Source of the DNA: Pseudomonas oryzihabitans NBRC 102199
Lineage (GTDB): Bacteria; Pseudomonadota; Gammaproteobacteria; Pseudomonadales; Pseudomonadaceae
Direction of reading: 5' to 3'
DNA: 64,000 bases
Assembly (NCBI RefSeq): GCF_000730625.1
Contig: NZ_BBIT01000025.1
Span: 1-64,000 of the forward strand
Part shown: positions 1-11,962 of the stretch, piece after piece
How the letters are laid out: each line of letters begins with the position of its first letter
Numbering within the stretch: the first letter of the stretch is position 1
Notes under the pieces: model-generated
What the model was told of the DNA's origin: nothing
Databases searched by the model: none
Seen by the model: only the letters and a program-made list of their open reading frames with translations
Program-made: the position numbers and the translations under genes

Positions 1-8
1 TTTCAAAT

Positions 9-1208
9 TTATTGCTGACGGACGCTGATGCGGGCGAAAGCCTTCTTGCCGGCCTGACATATATAGGTACGCCCGATCTCGAACAGGAAGCCGCGATCGA
101 CCACCTCGCCATCCACCTTGACGCTACCCGCCGCAAGCAGGTCGCGAGCGGCTGCCGCGTTCTTCACCAGTCCAGCCTTGTTGAGGACGGCAGCGACCGG
201 CAGCGCCGCATCGGTTTCCAGCTCGACTTCCGGCAGGTCTTCCGGCAGCTCGCCATCCTTCATGCGGTTGCCCGCGGAACGGTGGGCGGTCTGGGCGGCT
301 TCTTCTCCGTGGAAGCGGGCCACGATCTCTTCGGCCAGCTTGATCTTGATGTCGCGGGGATTGGCGCCCTGCGCAACATCGCTGCGGAACTGGGCGATCT
401 CTTCCAGGCTGCGGAAGCTGAGCAGCTCGAAGTAACGCCACATGAGGGTGTCGGGAATGGACACCAGCTTGTTGTACATGACGCCGGGCGCTTCCTGGAT
501 GCCGACGTAGTTGCCCAGGGATTTGGACATCTTCTTCACGCCGTCCAGACCTTCGAGCAGCGGCATGGTGAGGATGCACTGGGCTTCCTGGCCATAGGCG
601 CGCTGCAGTTCGCGGCCCATGAGCAGGTTGAATTTCTGGTCGGTACCGCCCAGCTCGACATCGGCGCGCAGGGCGACGGAGTCATAGCCCTGGACCAGGG
701 GATAGAGGAACTCGTGGATGGCGATGGGCTGGTTGCCGGCGTAGCGCTTGCTGAAGTCGTCGCGCTCGAGCATGCGCGCTACGGTGTACTGGGAAGAGAG
801 GCGAATGAAGTCGGCCGGCGACAGCTGATCCATCCAGGTGGCATTGAAGGCCACTTCGGTACGGGCCGGATCGAGGATCTTGAACACCTGGGCCTTGTAG
901 GTCTCGGCATTCTCCAGCACCTGCTCGCGGGTCAGCGGCGGGCGGGTGGCGCTCTTGCCACTGGGGTCGCCGATCATGCCGGTGAAGTCGCCGATTAGGA
1001 AGATGACCTGGTGGCCCAGCTCCTGGAACTGGCGCAGCTTGTTGATCAGCACGGTGTGGCCAAGGTGCAGATCCGGAGCGGTCGGATCGAAGCCTGCCTT
1101 GATGCGCAGCGGGGTGCCACGCTCCAGTTTTGTTACAAGCTCTGACTCGACAAGCAGCTCATCTGCTCCACGCTTGATGACCGCCAGCTGCTCCTGGACC
1201 GTTTTCAT
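9..1208 (-). CDS. tyrS: tyrosyl-tRNA synthetase
   Basis: Class I aminoacyl-tRNA synthetase that charges tRNA-Tyr with tyrosine in the cytoplasm. The 399-residue product shows the HIGH-type signature as HLGH (residues 48-51) and the KMSKS loop (226-230). An S4-like RNA-binding domain occupies roughly the last 65 residues. I chose the ATG at 1208 (MKTVQEQ...) because the frame extends upstream to 1343 without family-like sequence. It is divergent from the M23 peptidase gene, an arrangement I know from Pseudomonas, where this locus encodes the 399-residue TyrZ-type enzyme. A second TyrRS elsewhere in the genome is therefore possible. Function is near certain; only the tyrS versus tyrZ name is open. 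Confidence 0.97.
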   Translation of the reverse strand: MKTVQEQLAVIKRGADELLVESELVTKLERGTPLRIKAGFDPTAPDLHLGHTVLINKLRQFQELGHQVIFLIGDFTGMIGDPSGKSATRPPLTREQVLENAETYKAQVFKILDPARTEVAFNATWMDQLSPADFIRLSSQYTVARMLERDDFSKRYAGNQPIAIHEFLYPLVQGYDSVALRADVELGGTDQKFNLLMGRELQRAYGQEAQCILTMPLLEGLDGVKKMSKSLGNYVGIQEAPGVMYNKLVSIPDTLMWRYFELLSFRSLEEIAQFRSDVAQGANPRDIKIKLAEEIVARFHGEEAAQTAHRSAGNRMKDGELPEDLPEVELETDAALPVAAVLNKAGLVKNAAAARDLLAAGSVKVDGEVVDRGFLFEIGRTYICQAGKKAFARISVRQQ

Positions 1209-1375
1209 GGGGGCTTCGCCTCTGAATTTCGAAAGCGTGAACCTTATCAAGATGCCCCTAGTAGCCGCCAGCCGGCACGTCGGATCACCACCCCAAAGGG
1301 TTGTGACAGCCAGATTTTGATTATATTTTAGGCAGTTATTCACTTCTTTTAACGTCAGATCATCACTTTAGCTAA

Positions 1376-3899
<2,524 letters not shown>

Positions 3900-3917
3900 G
3901 CCAGAGGCTGTGCAAGG

Positions 3918-4268
3918 TCAGATGGAGAAGGACTGACCGCAGCCGCAGGTGGTGGCGGCGTTGGGGTTCTTGATGACGAAGCGCGAACCTTCCAGGCCTT
4001 CCTGGTAATCCACCTCGGCGCCGGCCAGGTACTGGAAGCTCATGGGATCCACCACCAGGTGCACGCCATCGCGCTCGATGACGGTGTCGTCGTCGGCGGA
4101 ATCTTCATCGAAGGTGAAGCCGTACTGGAAGCCCGAGCAGCCGCCACCCGTGACGAAGACGCGCAGCTTCAGGCGGGGATTGCCCTCTTCCTCGATCAGG
4201 TTCTTCACCTTGCTGGCCGCGCCCAGGGTGAACTGCAGGGGGGTCGGGGTGAAGGTTTCAATGGTCAT
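3918..4268 (-). CDS. erpA: iron-sulfur cluster insertion protein ErpA (A-type carrier)
   Basis: A-type Fe-S carrier that delivers clusters to apo-enzymes, including isoprenoid synthesis enzymes in other bacteria. The 116-residue protein carries the three invariant cysteines: C44 in GGGCSGFQ, and C108 and C110 in [10 protein letters not shown] chose the ATG at 4268 ([10 protein letters not shown]) over the longer frame from 4298, because conserved sequence begins there. It is divergent from hemJ across 187 bp, which must hold promoters for both; I saw no clear IscR-type box. The neighbourhood erpA/anmK/M23 peptidase/tyrS is the Pseudomonas arrangement and supports ErpA rather than IscA. Confidence 0.95.
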   Translation of the reverse strand: MTIETFTPTPLQFTLGAASKVKNLIEEEGNPRLKLRVFVTGGGCSGFQYGFTFDEDSADDDTVIERDGVHLVVDPMSFQYLAGAEVDYQEGLEGSRFVIKNPNAATTCGCGQSFSI

Positions 4269-4455
4269 TGCCGTAGTCTCCCGGCTTGCGCCGAACACAA
4301 TTCAGTCAGGAAATTATCCGCTTGCCCGAGCAAAAGGGTCAACTATTGCACGACCACGGGAGCCTGGCCGAGATGACCGGAGTGAATGACTTGCCGGCAG
4401 CGCCACTCTAATATCGCCCCGCCCGATGACGCCGATTGATAAGGAGAACGCCCCG

Positions 4456-4881
4456 ATGCTCTATCTTTGGTTGAAAGCCTTCCACCTGATTGCCCTGGTC
4501 TGCTGGTTCGCCGGCCTGTTCTATCTGCCGCGCCTGTTCGTCTATCACGCCCAGAGCAGCGACGCCGTGAGCCATGAGCGCTTCTGCCTGATGGAGCGCA
4601 AGCTGTACCGCGGCATCATGCTGCCGGCGATGATCCTGACGCTGGTGTTCGGCATCGGCCTGCTGGTGATCAACCCGAGCTGGCTGACCCAGGGCTGGAT
4701 GCACACCAAGCTGGCGCTGGTGGTGGTGCTGATCGGCTATCACCATGTCTGCGGCGCCATGCGCAAGAGATTCGAACGCGGCGAGAACAAGCGCAGCCAT
4801 GTGTTCTATCGCTGGTTCAACGAGGTACCGGTTCTGGTGCTCATCGCCATCGTCATCCTGGTGGTGGTCAAACCCTACTAG
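4456..4881 (+). CDS. hemJ: protoporphyrinogen IX oxidase HemJ
   Basis: Integral membrane enzyme for the penultimate haem step, protoporphyrinogen IX to protoporphyrin IX. The 141-residue protein is almost all membrane segments (about four). It has the family's N-terminal histidine in KAFHLIALVCWFAG (H10) and a lysine in WMHTKLA (K85), residues reported as essential in HemJ. The start is set by a strong AAGGAG at 4441, nine bases before the ATG at 4456. The next gene, an SDR, follows after 48 bp and may be co-transcribed. HemJ was long annotated as a CopD-like protein of unknown function; length and motifs favour HemJ. Confidence 0.9.
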   Translation: MLYLWLKAFHLIALVCWFAGLFYLPRLFVYHAQSSDAVSHERFCLMERKLYRGIMLPAMILTLVFGIGLLVINPSWLTQGWMHTKLALVVVLIGYHHVCGAMRKRFERGENKRSHVFYRWFNEVPVLVLIAIVILVVVKPY

Positions 4882-4929
4882 GTGCGCGGTAGATCCGCCG
4901 GCGACCGGCGTTTTCCTGGAGAAAGCAGT

Positions 4930-5718
4930 ATGCAGCGTTATGCCCTGGTAACCGGTGCCTCGTGCGGGATCGGTCTGGCCCTGGCCGAGGCCCTGGCGCG
5001 GCGGGGTCAGCCGCTGATCCTGCTGGCGCGGCGCAAGGACAAGCTGGAGAGCATCGCCGCCGAGCTGGCCCAGCGCTTCGACGTGGAGGTGCTGTACCGG
5101 GTCTGCGATCTGGCGGAGCCGCTGCACCTGACCGGTCTGCTGCACGAACTGGAGCAGAGCGAGAGAGCCATCGGCCTGCTGGTCAACTGCGCCGGGATCG
5201 GCAGCGGCGGGGATTTTCTCGCCGCCGACTGGCCGCGGGTGCAGGAGCAACTGGAGCTGAACATCCTGGCGCTCACCCGCCTGTGCCATGCCCTGGGCCA
5301 GCACATGGCGATCCAGGGGGGCGGCCAGATCCTCAACGTCGCCTCAACCGCGGCCTTCCAGCCCATTCCCTACATGAGCAGCTATGCGGCGACCAAGGCC
5401 TATGTGCTGCACTTCTCCGAGGGCCTGCGCGAGGAACTCAAGAAGCGGGGGGTGTCGGTGTCGGTGCTCTGCCCCGGCCCGACCCGTACCGCCTTCTTCA
5501 AGAACGCCGGGCTGCACACCGGGCGCATGGAGCAGGGCAAGTTGCTGATGTCCGCCGAAGAGGTGGCCCTGGCCGCGGTGCACGGACTGGAAAGACGCCA
5601 GGCGGTGATCGTCCCTGGCTGGCGCAATCGCCTGGGCAGTCTGCTGCCCCGCTTCTTCCCCCGCGCTCTGGTGCGTTCGGCCGCGGTGCGGATCGGCAAA
5701 CTCTTTCAGCCCGCGTAA
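4930..5718 (+). CDS. short-chain dehydrogenase/reductase (SDR, classical)
   Basis: NAD(P)-dependent oxidoreductase of unknown substrate. The 262-residue protein has the classical SDR layout: dinucleotide motif TGASCGIG (residues 8-15), NCAG near 86-89, catalytic serine near 139, and YxxxK at Y152/K156. The C-terminal 30 residues are basic and hydrophobic (LLPRFFPRALVRSAAVRIGKL), which suggests membrane association, as in DltE/YqjQ-type SDRs. The ATG at 4930 was chosen because a GGAGA lies just upstream and the Rossmann fold starts at once. It sits 48 bp behind hemJ. No substrate can be named from sequence. Confidence 0.88.
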   Translation: MQRYALVTGASCGIGLALAEALARRGQPLILLARRKDKLESIAAELAQRFDVEVLYRVCDLAEPLHLTGLLHELEQSERAIGLLVNCAGIGSGGDFLAADWPRVQEQLELNILALTRLCHALGQHMAIQGGGQILNVASTAAFQPIPYMSSYAATKAYVLHFSEGLREELKKRGVSVSVLCPGPTRTAFFKNAGLHTGRMEQGKLLMSAEEVALAAVHGLERRQAVIVPGWRNRLGSLLPRFFPRALVRSAAVRIGKLFQPA

Positions 5719-5799
5719 GGGTGATCCCGCCGGCGGCACCTGACCCCGGGCGGCAGCCGCTGGTACACTCGGGGTCTATTCAGCCAGCAGGAGATCGAC

Positions 5800-6141
5800 G
5801 TGGATTGTCTGTTCTGCAAGATCGTCGCCGGGGACATTCCGGCCAAGGTGCTCTACGAGGATGATCAGGTCATAGCCTTCCATGACATCGCCCCGCAGGC
5901 GCCCGTGCACTTCCTGGTCATTCCCAAGAAGCACATCGCGACCCTGCACGACCTCAGCGAGGCCGATGACAAGCAGCTCGCCGGCCATATCCTCTTCACC
6001 GCCCAGCGCCTGGCGCAGGAGCAGGGTTGCGAGGAAGGCTTCCGCGTGGCGATGAATTGCAACGCCCTGGGTGGCCAGACGGTCTATCACATCCATATGC
6101 ATGTGCTGGGCAAGCGGCAGATGACCTGGCCTCCGGGCTGA
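5800..6141 (+). CDS. HIT-family (HinT-like) purine nucleoside phosphoramidase
   Basis: Small histidine-triad hydrolase, probably acting on adenosine phosphoramidates or aminoacyl-adenylates. The 113 residues cover the full HinT core. The N-terminal [14 protein letters not shown] has a CxxC-like pair, and the active-site triad is YHIHMHVLG (H97, H99, H101) near the C-terminus. The start codon is GTG at 5800, with CAGGAGA about seven bases upstream; no ATG fits the conserved N-terminus. It lies 40 bp upstream of coq7 and is probably in the same transcript. Typical HinT length is 110-120 residues, so it is complete. Confidence 0.94.
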   Translation: MDCLFCKIVAGDIPAKVLYEDDQVIAFHDIAPQAPVHFLVIPKKHIATLHDLSEADDKQLAGHILFTAQRLAQEQGCEEGFRVAMNCNALGGQTVYHIHMHVLGKRQMTWPPG

Positions 6142-6181
6142 GCCACACCCTGTCCTCCCTTCGCCCGCCAAGGAGATCACC

Positions 6182-6829
6182 TTGAGATCCAAGCGCCTCT
6201 ACTCCCCCCTCGATCGACTGCTGATCCAGGCGGATACCGCCTTGCGTACCCTGACGCCCTTCAGTGGCGCTCCCACCCGCAGTTCGCCGGCCATTCCACT
6301 CAAGGACGCTGAACTGAGCGATGAAGAACGCCGTCACGCGGCCGGCCTCATGCGCATCAACCACACCGGCGAGGTCTGCGCCCAGGCGCTGTACCAGGGT
6401 CAGGCGCTGACCGCCAAACTGCCGGAAGTGCGCGAAGAAATGGAAAAGGCGGCCGACGAAGAGATCGATCACCTGGCCTGGTGCGAGCAGCGCATCCGCG
6501 CCCTGGGTGAGCGTCCGAGTCTGCTCAATCCGCTGTTCTATGGCCTGTCCTTCGGGATCGGCGCCGGTGCCGGCCTGATCAGCGATCGCCTGAGCCTGGG
6601 CTTCGTCGCCGCTACCGAGGATCAGGTCTGCCGCCATCTGGACGAGCACCTGGACAAGCTGCCGGCGGCCGACGCCAAGTCCCGCGCGGTGCTGGAACAG
6701 ATGCGCAGCGACGAAGAGCAGCACGCCGAGCACGCCCTGGCGGCCGGTGGCTGGCGCTTCCCCGCGCCGGTCAAATACGGCATGAGTCTGGTGTCCAAGG
6801 TGATGACCAAGACCACCTACCGTATCTGA
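6182..6829 (+). CDS. coq7: 2-polyprenyl-3-methyl-6-methoxy-1,4-benzoquinone monooxygenase (Coq7)
   Basis: Di-iron hydroxylase of ubiquinone synthesis that adds the last ring hydroxyl before final methylation. The 215-residue protein has the carboxylate-bridged di-iron ligands: a glutamate in [11 protein letters not shown] (E64), ExxH at E94/H97 (EEIDHLAW), and the second ExxH in DEEQHAEH near the C-terminus. The start is TTG at 6182, supported by a strong AAGGAG at about 6170 and by the family length; no ATG is available before the conserved region. Coq7 here replaces the UbiF-type flavin enzyme of enterics. A bidirectional terminator separates it from the convergent pcaG. Confidence 0.95.
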   Translation: MRSKRLYSPLDRLLIQADTALRTLTPFSGAPTRSSPAIPLKDAELSDEERRHAAGLMRINHTGEVCAQALYQGQALTAKLPEVREEMEKAADEEIDHLAWCEQRIRALGERPSLLNPLFYGLSFGIGAGAGLISDRLSLGFVAATEDQVCRHLDEHLDKLPAADAKSRAVLEQMRSDEEQHAEHALAAGGWRFPAPVKYGMSLVSKVMTKTTYRI

Positions 6830-6848
6830 CCTGCGGCTGGCGCCCACG

Positions 6849-6876
6849 AAAAAGCCCTGCCTTGGCAGGGCTTTTT
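6849..6876. terminator. bidirectional intrinsic terminator between coq7 and pcaG
   Basis: Perfect hairpin with arms GCCCTGCC (6854-6861) and GGCAGGGC (6864-6871) around a TT loop. An A5 tract lies on the left and a T5 tract on the right, so it can end transcription of coq7 on the plus strand and pcaHG on the minus strand. Confidence 0.9.
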
Positions 6877-6889
6877 GCTGCTCGGACGA

Positions 6890-7501
6890 CTAGATGTCGA
6901 AGAAGACCGTTTCCTGCGGGCCCTGCAGATGGATGTCGAAGCGATAGGCCAGGCGGCCATCGATCTCGCAGCGACGCGCCAGCAGGGTGGGCCGGCGCTC
7001 CGGCTCCGGCAGGTTGTAGACCGGGCAGCGGGCGTTGGCCTCGGCTTCATCGTCGAAGTAGAGGCGGGTCTGCAGGTGAATATTGATGCCGCGGGCGAAC
7101 AGGGTGACGTTGATGTGCGGCGCCATGGGCTGGCCGCGCTGGTCCTGGACCTGGCCGGGCTTTACGGTGTGCAGCGTCCAGTCGCCGGCATCGAAGGTGG
7201 TGGCGGTGCGGCCGAAGCCGTTGAAGGCCTTTTCCACGTCATAGACCGGATCGTAGTGGCCCTGGTGATCGGCCTGCCAGAACTCCAGGAAGGAATCGCG
7301 CACCAGGTTGCCGTTGCCGTCGAACACCTGGCCGGTGAGCAGGATGTGCTCGCCCGGCGCGCCGGGCTTGGCCAGCTGGTTCCAGATCTCGACCTCGCGG
7401 GTGGGGTTGCCGGCGGCGGCCAGGGCCAGGCCGATGTGCACATAGGGACCGGCGGTCTGGGAGGGGGTTTCCGGCAGCAGGGCGTGGCGGTTGGGGGTCA
7501 T
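6890..7501 (-). CDS. pcaG: protocatechuate 3,4-dioxygenase alpha subunit
   Basis: Alpha chain of the intradiol ring-cleaving enzyme that turns protocatechuate into beta-carboxy-cis,cis-muconate, the entry to the beta-ketoadipate pathway. The 203-residue protein has the intradiol dioxygenase fold. Recognisable stretches are PSQTAGPYVHIGL near the start, DSFLEFWQAD in the middle and PHINVTLFARGIN near residue 140. The alpha chain lacks the full iron-ligand set, which is on PcaH, as expected. It starts 10 bp after the pcaH stop, so the two subunits are made from one message. Transcription is probably controlled by PcaQ through the site at 8333-8348. Confidence 0.95.
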   Translation of the reverse strand: MTPNRHALLPETPSQTAGPYVHIGLALAAAGNPTREVEIWNQLAKPGAPGEHILLTGQVFDGNGNLVRDSFLEFWQADHQGHYDPVYDVEKAFNGFGRTATTFDAGDWTLHTVKPGQVQDQRGQPMAPHINVTLFARGINIHLQTRLYFDDEAEANARCPVYNLPEPERRPTLLARRCEIDGRLAYRFDIHLQGPQETVFFDI

Positions 7502-7511
7502 GTCGGCGTCC

Positions 7512-8237
7512 TCAGTGGTGTTCGAAGAACGTCTGCCGCGCGCCGCGGGTGACGATGTCGAAGCGATAGGCCAGGCAGTCCATGGGATTGGCCATGCTCA
7601 TGTCCAGGCGGGCGATCAAGGTCTGGACGGCATCGGGATCGGCGATGGACTTGACGATGGGGCACAGCGGGATCAGCGGATCGCCCTCGAAATAGAGCTG
7701 GGTGATCAGCCGGGTGGCGATGGCCGGCCCCATGACCGAGACGTGGATGTGCGCCGGGCGCCAGTCGTTGCTGCCGTTGCGCCAGGGATAGGGACCCGGG
7801 CGGACGGTACGGAAGACATAGTTGCCCTGGCTGTCGGTACGGGTGCGGCCGACGCCGCCGAAGTTGGGATCGAGCGGTGCCAGGTAGACGTCATTCTTGT
7901 GCCGATAGCGACCGCCGGCGTTGGCCTGCCAGATCTCCACCAGGGAATTGGGCACCGGCTTGCCGAATTGATCACGCAGGGTACCGAACAGGATGATGCG
8001 TTCGCCCTGGGGCAACTGGCCGGTGCCGAAGTTGAGCAGCAGGTCGTTGTCGTGCGGTCCCAGCGGCAGCCGCGAGAAGTCCGGGCCACTGCGCTCGGAA
8101 GCCGTCTGGTGCTGCAGGCTGACCAGCGCCTGGCGCGGCGAGCGGGGAATCGAGGATTTGTAGGCGGGCGTATAGGCCTGGGGATGCCAGGTGCGATCAC
8201 GGGCGACGTAGCGAACGTCGTGGGGCTTGTTATGCAT
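7512..8237 (-). CDS. pcaH: protocatechuate 3,4-dioxygenase beta subunit (catalytic)
   Basis: Catalytic Fe(III) chain of protocatechuate 3,4-dioxygenase. Of the ligand set known from P. putida (two Tyr, two His), the second Tyr and both His can be read in PGPYPW...WRPAHIH. The spacing from that Tyr to the first His is 13 residues, as in the known enzyme. The 241-residue start at 8237 ([10 protein letters not shown]) has a GGAG upstream and fits better than the frame extension to 8267. Other pca genes (pcaB, C, D, I, J, F) are not in this window, so the rest of the pathway must lie elsewhere. The 100-bp gap to pcaQ carries the promoter. Confidence 0.96.
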   Translation of the reverse strand: MHNKPHDVRYVARDRTWHPQAYTPAYKSSIPRSPRQALVSLQHQTASERSGPDFSRLPLGPHDNDLLLNFGTGQLPQGERIILFGTLRDQFGKPVPNSLVEIWQANAGGRYRHKNDVYLAPLDPNFGGVGRTRTDSQGNYVFRTVRPGPYPWRNGSNDWRPAHIHVSVMGPAIATRLITQLYFEGDPLIPLCPIVKSIADPDAVQTLIARLDMSMANPMDCLAYRFDIVTRGARQTFFEHH

Positions 8238-8332
8238 TGGAATGCTCCACGGAAGGATCGGGGCCAAAGGTTGGCTGATCCCAGTGTGGCCCAGGGCGCC
8301 GCCTGGCTGAATTGAAAGCTGCGCCCTTCCCC

Positions 8333-8348
8333 ATAACCTAATGGTTAA
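8333..8348. promoter_or_regulatory. PcaQ operator, palindrome ATAACC-N4-GGTTAA
   Basis: The sequence reads ATAACC-TAAT-GGTTAA, an exact match to the PcaQ binding consensus ATAACC-N4-GGTTAA defined in Sinorhizobium. Its centre is about 103 bp upstream of the pcaH start codon, on the promoter side. It overlaps the last codons and stop of pcaQ (stop at 8338-8340). Confidence 0.85.
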
Positions 8349-9261
8349 GTGTCAACTCGCCGGCCACCTCGCGCAGGACGTCGCAGAATCTCTGGGTTGC
8401 CAACGACAGGGGCACGCTGCCATTGCGGCAGATGCCGACCGAACCCCCGGCTTCGCGCACGCCAAGCTCCACCTCCACCAGTTCGCCGTTGGCCAGGTCG
8501 CGGCGTACCGCATCGAGCGGGGCGATCCACAGGGCCTCGCTCTGGCGGACGTACTGGCGGCTGAGGGTCGGCGACAGGGTTTCCAGCCGCTGGGGACTAA
8601 GGGGAATGCCGCACTGGACGAAGAGACTCTCGGCGTGGCGGCGAATGGTGGTCCCGGGCAAGGGCAGCACCAGGGGATAGCGCGCCAGGGTCGCCAGGTC
8701 CGCCGGCAGCGCCTGGCTCAGCGGATGTCCCGGGCGCACCACCAGGGTCAGGGCCTCGGTATAGAGGTGTTCGAAGTCGAGGCCATGGATGTCCGGGCTG
8801 TCGGTCATGCGGCCGACCACCAGATCCAGGTCGCCGACGCGCAATTGTCCGAGCAGATAGGCGCTGGGACCGGTGGCGACGTTGACGATCAGCTGGCGAT
8901 GACGGTCATGCAGGCGCATCAGGACCTCGGGCAGCACCTGGCTTTCCACGGTCGACAGCACCCCGACCCGCACCAGGCCGCCGGCCTCGCCACCGCGCAC
9001 CAGTTGCATGCCCTCGCGCAGGGCCTGTACGCAGGGACCGGCGTGGCGCAGGAACAGCAGGCCCGCCTCGGTCAGGGTCACCTCGCCCTTGCCGCGCTCG
9101 AACAGACGCACCTCAAGGATCTCCTCGAGTTCGCGGACGGTCTTGGAGATGGCCGGCTGGGACACGGCGATGGCATCGGCGGCCTTGGCGAAGCTGCGCT
9201 GCTGGGCGATCTCCAGAAAGCACAGCAGGTGGCGAAACTTGATACGGTTGTCGAGATTCAT
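8338..9261 (-). CDS. pcaQ: LysR-type regulator PcaQ, activator of pcaHG
   Basis: LysR-type transcription factor that activates protocatechuate degradation genes, with beta-carboxymuconate or a related pathway intermediate as co-inducer in studied species. The 307-residue protein has an N-terminal winged helix-turn-helix ([25 protein letters not shown]..., about residues 6-65). A typical LysR effector domain follows. The start at 9261 (MNLDNRIKF) was chosen because the HTH begins there. It lies upstream of pcaHG on the same strand, the P. aeruginosa order, and the PcaQ palindrome overlaps its stop codon. Gene identity rests on context and on the operator match. Confidence 0.9.
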   Translation of the reverse strand: MNLDNRIKFRHLLCFLEIAQQRSFAKAADAIAVSQPAISKTVRELEEILEVRLFERGKGEVTLTEAGLLFLRHAGPCVQALREGMQLVRGGEAGGLVRVGVLSTVESQVLPEVLMRLHDRHRQLIVNVATGPSAYLLGQLRVGDLDLVVGRMTDSPDIHGLDFEHLYTEALTLVVRPGHPLSQALPADLATLARYPLVLPLPGTTIRRHAESLFVQCGIPLSPQRLETLSPTLSRQYVRQSEALWIAPLDAVRRDLANGELVEVELGVREAGGSVGICRNGSVPLSLATQRFCDVLREVAGELTLNH

Positions 9262-9377
9262 GACGCTCTCAAGGCAAGGCACGGGCCAGAGACTACCACC
9301 CGGCGGTCATGGAAAACCCTTGGAGTCAGCAGGGGCATCCTTTGCTACAGTGCCGCCTTGTCTTCCGAGATCTCTCC

Positions 9378-10070
9378 ATGTCGATCCGTGCCCAGCAGAA
9401 GCTGCAAACGCGCCAGGCGCTGCTGGAATCGGCACGCCTGCTGATGAACAGCGGCCGCGGCTTCGGCAGCCTGAGCCTGCGCGAGGTGAGTCGCCAGGCC
9501 GGGATCGTGCCGGCGGGTTTCTATCGCCACTTCGCCGACATGGAGAGCTTTGGCCTGGCGCTGGTGGCCGAGGTGGGCGACACCTTTCGCGACGCCCTGC
9601 GCCAGGTGCGTCATCACGAATTGCAGCAGCGCGGCATGATCGAGGCCTCGGTGGAGATCTTTCTCGGCGCCGTGAGCGACAACCGTGATCAATTCCTCTT
9701 TCTCGCCCGCGAGCAATACGGCGGCTCCCTGGCCGTGCGCCAGGCCATCGCCGAGTTGCGCCAGCGCATCACCCAGGACCTGGCCCGTGACCTGCTCGCC
9801 CTGGGTCGGCTGCCGCACCTGAATCCGTCGCAGATCGATGTGCTGGCCGACCTGGTGGTGAAGACGGTGTTCGCCACCCTGCCGGAGCTGATCGATCCCC
9901 CACCCCTGACCACACCGCCGCCGCTGTGGCCGGCGGCGAAGATGGTGCAGCAACTCAAGCTGATTCTGATCGGCAGCAAGCATTGGCGGCGCGGCGAGCG
10001 CGCAAACGCACCAAAAGAGGGCGTTGCTCTGCTAGCCGATGCAATGGCGCACCAAATAAGAGCAAACTGA
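9378..10070 (+). CDS. TetR-family regulator, FabR/DesT type (fatty-acid desaturation)
   Basis: Probable repressor that senses acyl-CoA saturation and controls unsaturated fatty acid genes. The 230-residue protein has the FabR/DesT signature around the recognition helix, SLSLREVSRQAGIVPAGFYRHFADMESFGLALV (about residues 35-65), and a long hydrophobic ligand domain. In P. aeruginosa the DesT gene lies next to ureE, as here, but it also adjoins desC-desB, which it represses. Neither desaturase gene is present here, and the upstream neighbour is pcaQ. I saw no obvious palindromic operator in the 116-bp gap to pcaQ. DesT is the favoured identity, but the symbol is withheld. Confidence 0.8.
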   Translation: MSIRAQQKLQTRQALLESARLLMNSGRGFGSLSLREVSRQAGIVPAGFYRHFADMESFGLALVAEVGDTFRDALRQVRHHELQQRGMIEASVEIFLGAVSDNRDQFLFLAREQYGGSLAVRQAIAELRQRITQDLARDLLALGRLPHLNPSQIDVLADLVVKTVFATLPELIDPPPLTTPPPLWPAAKMVQQLKLILIGSKHWRRGERANAPKEGVALLADAMAHQIRAN

Positions 10071-10167
10071 ACGCCGGGTTAACTCATGGCGCCCCAGAAC
10101 CAGGCGACTTGCGCGCCTTGGCAGGCACCTTGCTGTAGAGCTGGGCAAAACTGCCAAGAGTCCTGCC

Positions 10168-10668
10168 ATGCTGGTCGTCCAAAGCCGCTGCGCGCCCCAG
10201 GATACCTGGGACGCCGAACTCCACCTCACCTACGACGCCCGCAGCAAGAGTCGCCTGAGAGCCACCACCAGCGCTGGCGAAGACGTCGGCCTGTTTCTCG
10301 AACGCGGCCAACCGCCGCTGGCCGATGGCGACTGCCTGGAAGCCCGCGATGGCCGCATCGTGCGGGTCGTCGCCCGCCCGGAAAAGCTGTTGCACGTGAC
10401 CTGCGCCAGCGCCTTCGAACTGACCCGCGCCGCCTATCACCTGGGCAATCGCCACGTCGCCCTGCAGATCGGCGACGGTTGGCTACGGCTGCTGGACGAC
10501 TACGTGCTCAAGGCCATGCTGGAGCAGCTCGGCGCCCGGGTCAGCGAGATCGAGGCCGGCTTCCAGCCCGAGCACGGCGCCTACGGCGGCGGTCACCATC
10601 ACTCGCACCATGGCGAGGAAGGCTTCAACTACGCACCCAAGCTGCACCACTTCGGCGTGCGCACGTGA
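10168..10668 (+). CDS. ureE: urease accessory protein UreE (nickel metallochaperone)
   Basis: Nickel carrier that hands Ni(II) to the UreDFG complex during urease assembly. The 166-residue protein has the N-terminal UreE beta domain, a central ferredoxin-like domain (NRHVALQIGDGWLRLLDDYVL), and a His-rich tail (GGGHHHSHHG, about residues 137-146) that would bind extra nickel. The stop codon overlaps the ureF start as GTGA, so translation is coupled. The urease structural genes and ureD are not in the window; P. aeruginosa also keeps ureEFG apart from ureDABC. Confidence 0.96.
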   Translation: MLVVQSRCAPQDTWDAELHLTYDARSKSRLRATTSAGEDVGLFLERGQPPLADGDCLEARDGRIVRVVARPEKLLHVTCASAFELTRAAYHLGNRHVALQIGDGWLRLLDDYVLKAMLEQLGARVSEIEAGFQPEHGAYGGGHHHSHHGEEGFNYAPKLHHFGVRT

Positions 10669-11336
10669 ATTCGCCCTTCGCGCTGCTGCGCCTGGCCAGT
10701 CCCCAGTTGCCGATTGGCGGCTACAGCTATTCCCAGGGACTGGAACTGGCCATCGACAGCGGCCTGATCCGCAGCGCGGCAGAGGCCGAGGTCTGGCTGC
10801 GCGACAATCTCGAACTCAATCTGGCGCGCTTCGAAGCGCCGCTGCTGCTGGCCCATTGCCAAGCCGCCGCGGCGGGCGACTGGACGCGCCTGAGCGAACT
10901 GGCCGAGCACCATCGCGCCAGTCGCGAAACCGCGGAATTCCAGCTGGAAAGTCGCCAGACCGGCTATTCCCTGGCGCAACTGCTGCTCGGTCTGCCGGAG
11001 TTGGACGACAGTAGCCGCCGCCTGCTCGGCGAACTGGCTCCGACCTTCGCCCTCGGTTGGGCGCTGGCCGCTCGCGCCTGGGCGATCGCACCGCGAGCGG
11101 CGCTGGACGCCTGGCTGTGGACCTGGCTGGAAAATCAGCTGGCGGTGCTGATGAAAACCCTGCCGCTGGGCCAGCAAGCGGCCCAGCGCCTCACCTCCCT
11201 TCTGCTGCCGACCCTGACCGCCGTGGCCGAGCAGGCCGCTGCCCTGCCCGAAGCGCACTGGGGCGGCGCCCCCTTCGGCCTGGCCCTCAGCAGCATGGCC
11301 CATGAGCGGCAGTACAGCCGCCTGTTCCGTTCCTAG
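10665..11336 (+). CDS. ureF: urease accessory protein UreF
   Basis: Subunit of the UreDFG apo-urease activation complex that gates GTP-dependent nickel delivery. The 223-residue all-helical protein opens with the family motif [17 protein letters not shown] and carries [10 protein letters not shown] near the C-terminus, both typical of UreF. Its GTG start at 10665 overlaps the ureE stop by three bases; the long open frame to the left is not coding. The C-terminal YSRLFRS tail, needed for UreD/UreG contacts in other species, is intact. ureG follows after 11 bp. Confidence 0.95.
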   Translation: MNSPFALLRLASPQLPIGGYSYSQGLELAIDSGLIRSAAEAEVWLRDNLELNLARFEAPLLLAHCQAAAAGDWTRLSELAEHHRASRETAEFQLESRQTGYSLAQLLLGLPELDDSSRRLLGELAPTFALGWALAARAWAIAPRAALDAWLWTWLENQLAVLMKTLPLGQQAAQRLTSLLLPTLTAVAEQAAALPEAHWGGAPFGLALSSMAHERQYSRLFRS

Positions 11337-11347
11337 GAGATCCCCTG

Positions 11348-11962
11348 ATGACTACTCAACCCCTGCGCGTCGGTATCGGCGGACCGGTCGGTTCCGGCAA
11401 GACCGCCCTCACCCTGGCCCTCTGCCGCGCCCTGCGCGAGCGCTACAACCTGGCGGTGGTGACCAACGACATCTACACCCGCGAAGACGCCGATTTCCTG
11501 GTGCGCAACGAGGCCCTGGCGCCCGAGCGTATCCTTGGTGTGGAGACCGGGGGCTGTCCGCACACCGCCATCCGCGAAGACGCCTCCATCAACCTGGAAG
11601 CGGTGGACCAGCTCAACCGCCGCTTTCCCAGCCTGGACCTGATCCTGGTGGAATCCGGCGGCGACAACCTGTCCGCCACCTTCAGCCCGGAGCTGTCCGA
11701 TCTGACCCTTTACGTCATCGACGTCTCGGCCGGTGACAAGCTGCCGCGCAAGGGTGGCCCCGGTATCTGCAAGTCGGATCTGCTGGTGATCAACAAGATC
11801 GACCTGGCCGAGCAGGTCGGTGCCTCCCTGGAGGTGATGGATCGCGACACTCGCAAGATGCGCGGCGACAAGCCCTTCGTCTTCAGCAACCAGAAGACCG
11901 GTCTGGGACTGGAAGAGATCATCGCCTTCATCGAGAAGCAGGGTCTGCTGACCGCCGCCTAG
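11348..11962 (+). CDS. ureG: urease accessory GTPase UreG
   Basis: SIMIBI-class GTPase whose hydrolysis drives nickel insertion into urease. The 204-residue protein has the P-loop GPVGSGKT (residues 12-19) and the nickel-binding CPH motif (70-72, [15 protein letters not shown]). It also has switch residues in [11 protein letters not shown] and the guanine-specificity motif NKIDL. It follows ureF after 11 bp with AGGAG just upstream. The stop codon directly abuts the palindromic repeat at 11963-12102, which separates it from hupE. Confidence 0.97.
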   Translation: MTTQPLRVGIGGPVGSGKTALTLALCRALRERYNLAVVTNDIYTREDADFLVRNEALAPERILGVETGGCPHTAIREDASINLEAVDQLNRRFPSLDLILVESGGDNLSATFSPELSDLTLYVIDVSAGDKLPRKGGPGICKSDLLVINKIDLAEQVGASLEVMDRDTRKMRGDKPFVFSNQKTGLGLEEIIAFIEKQGLLTAA

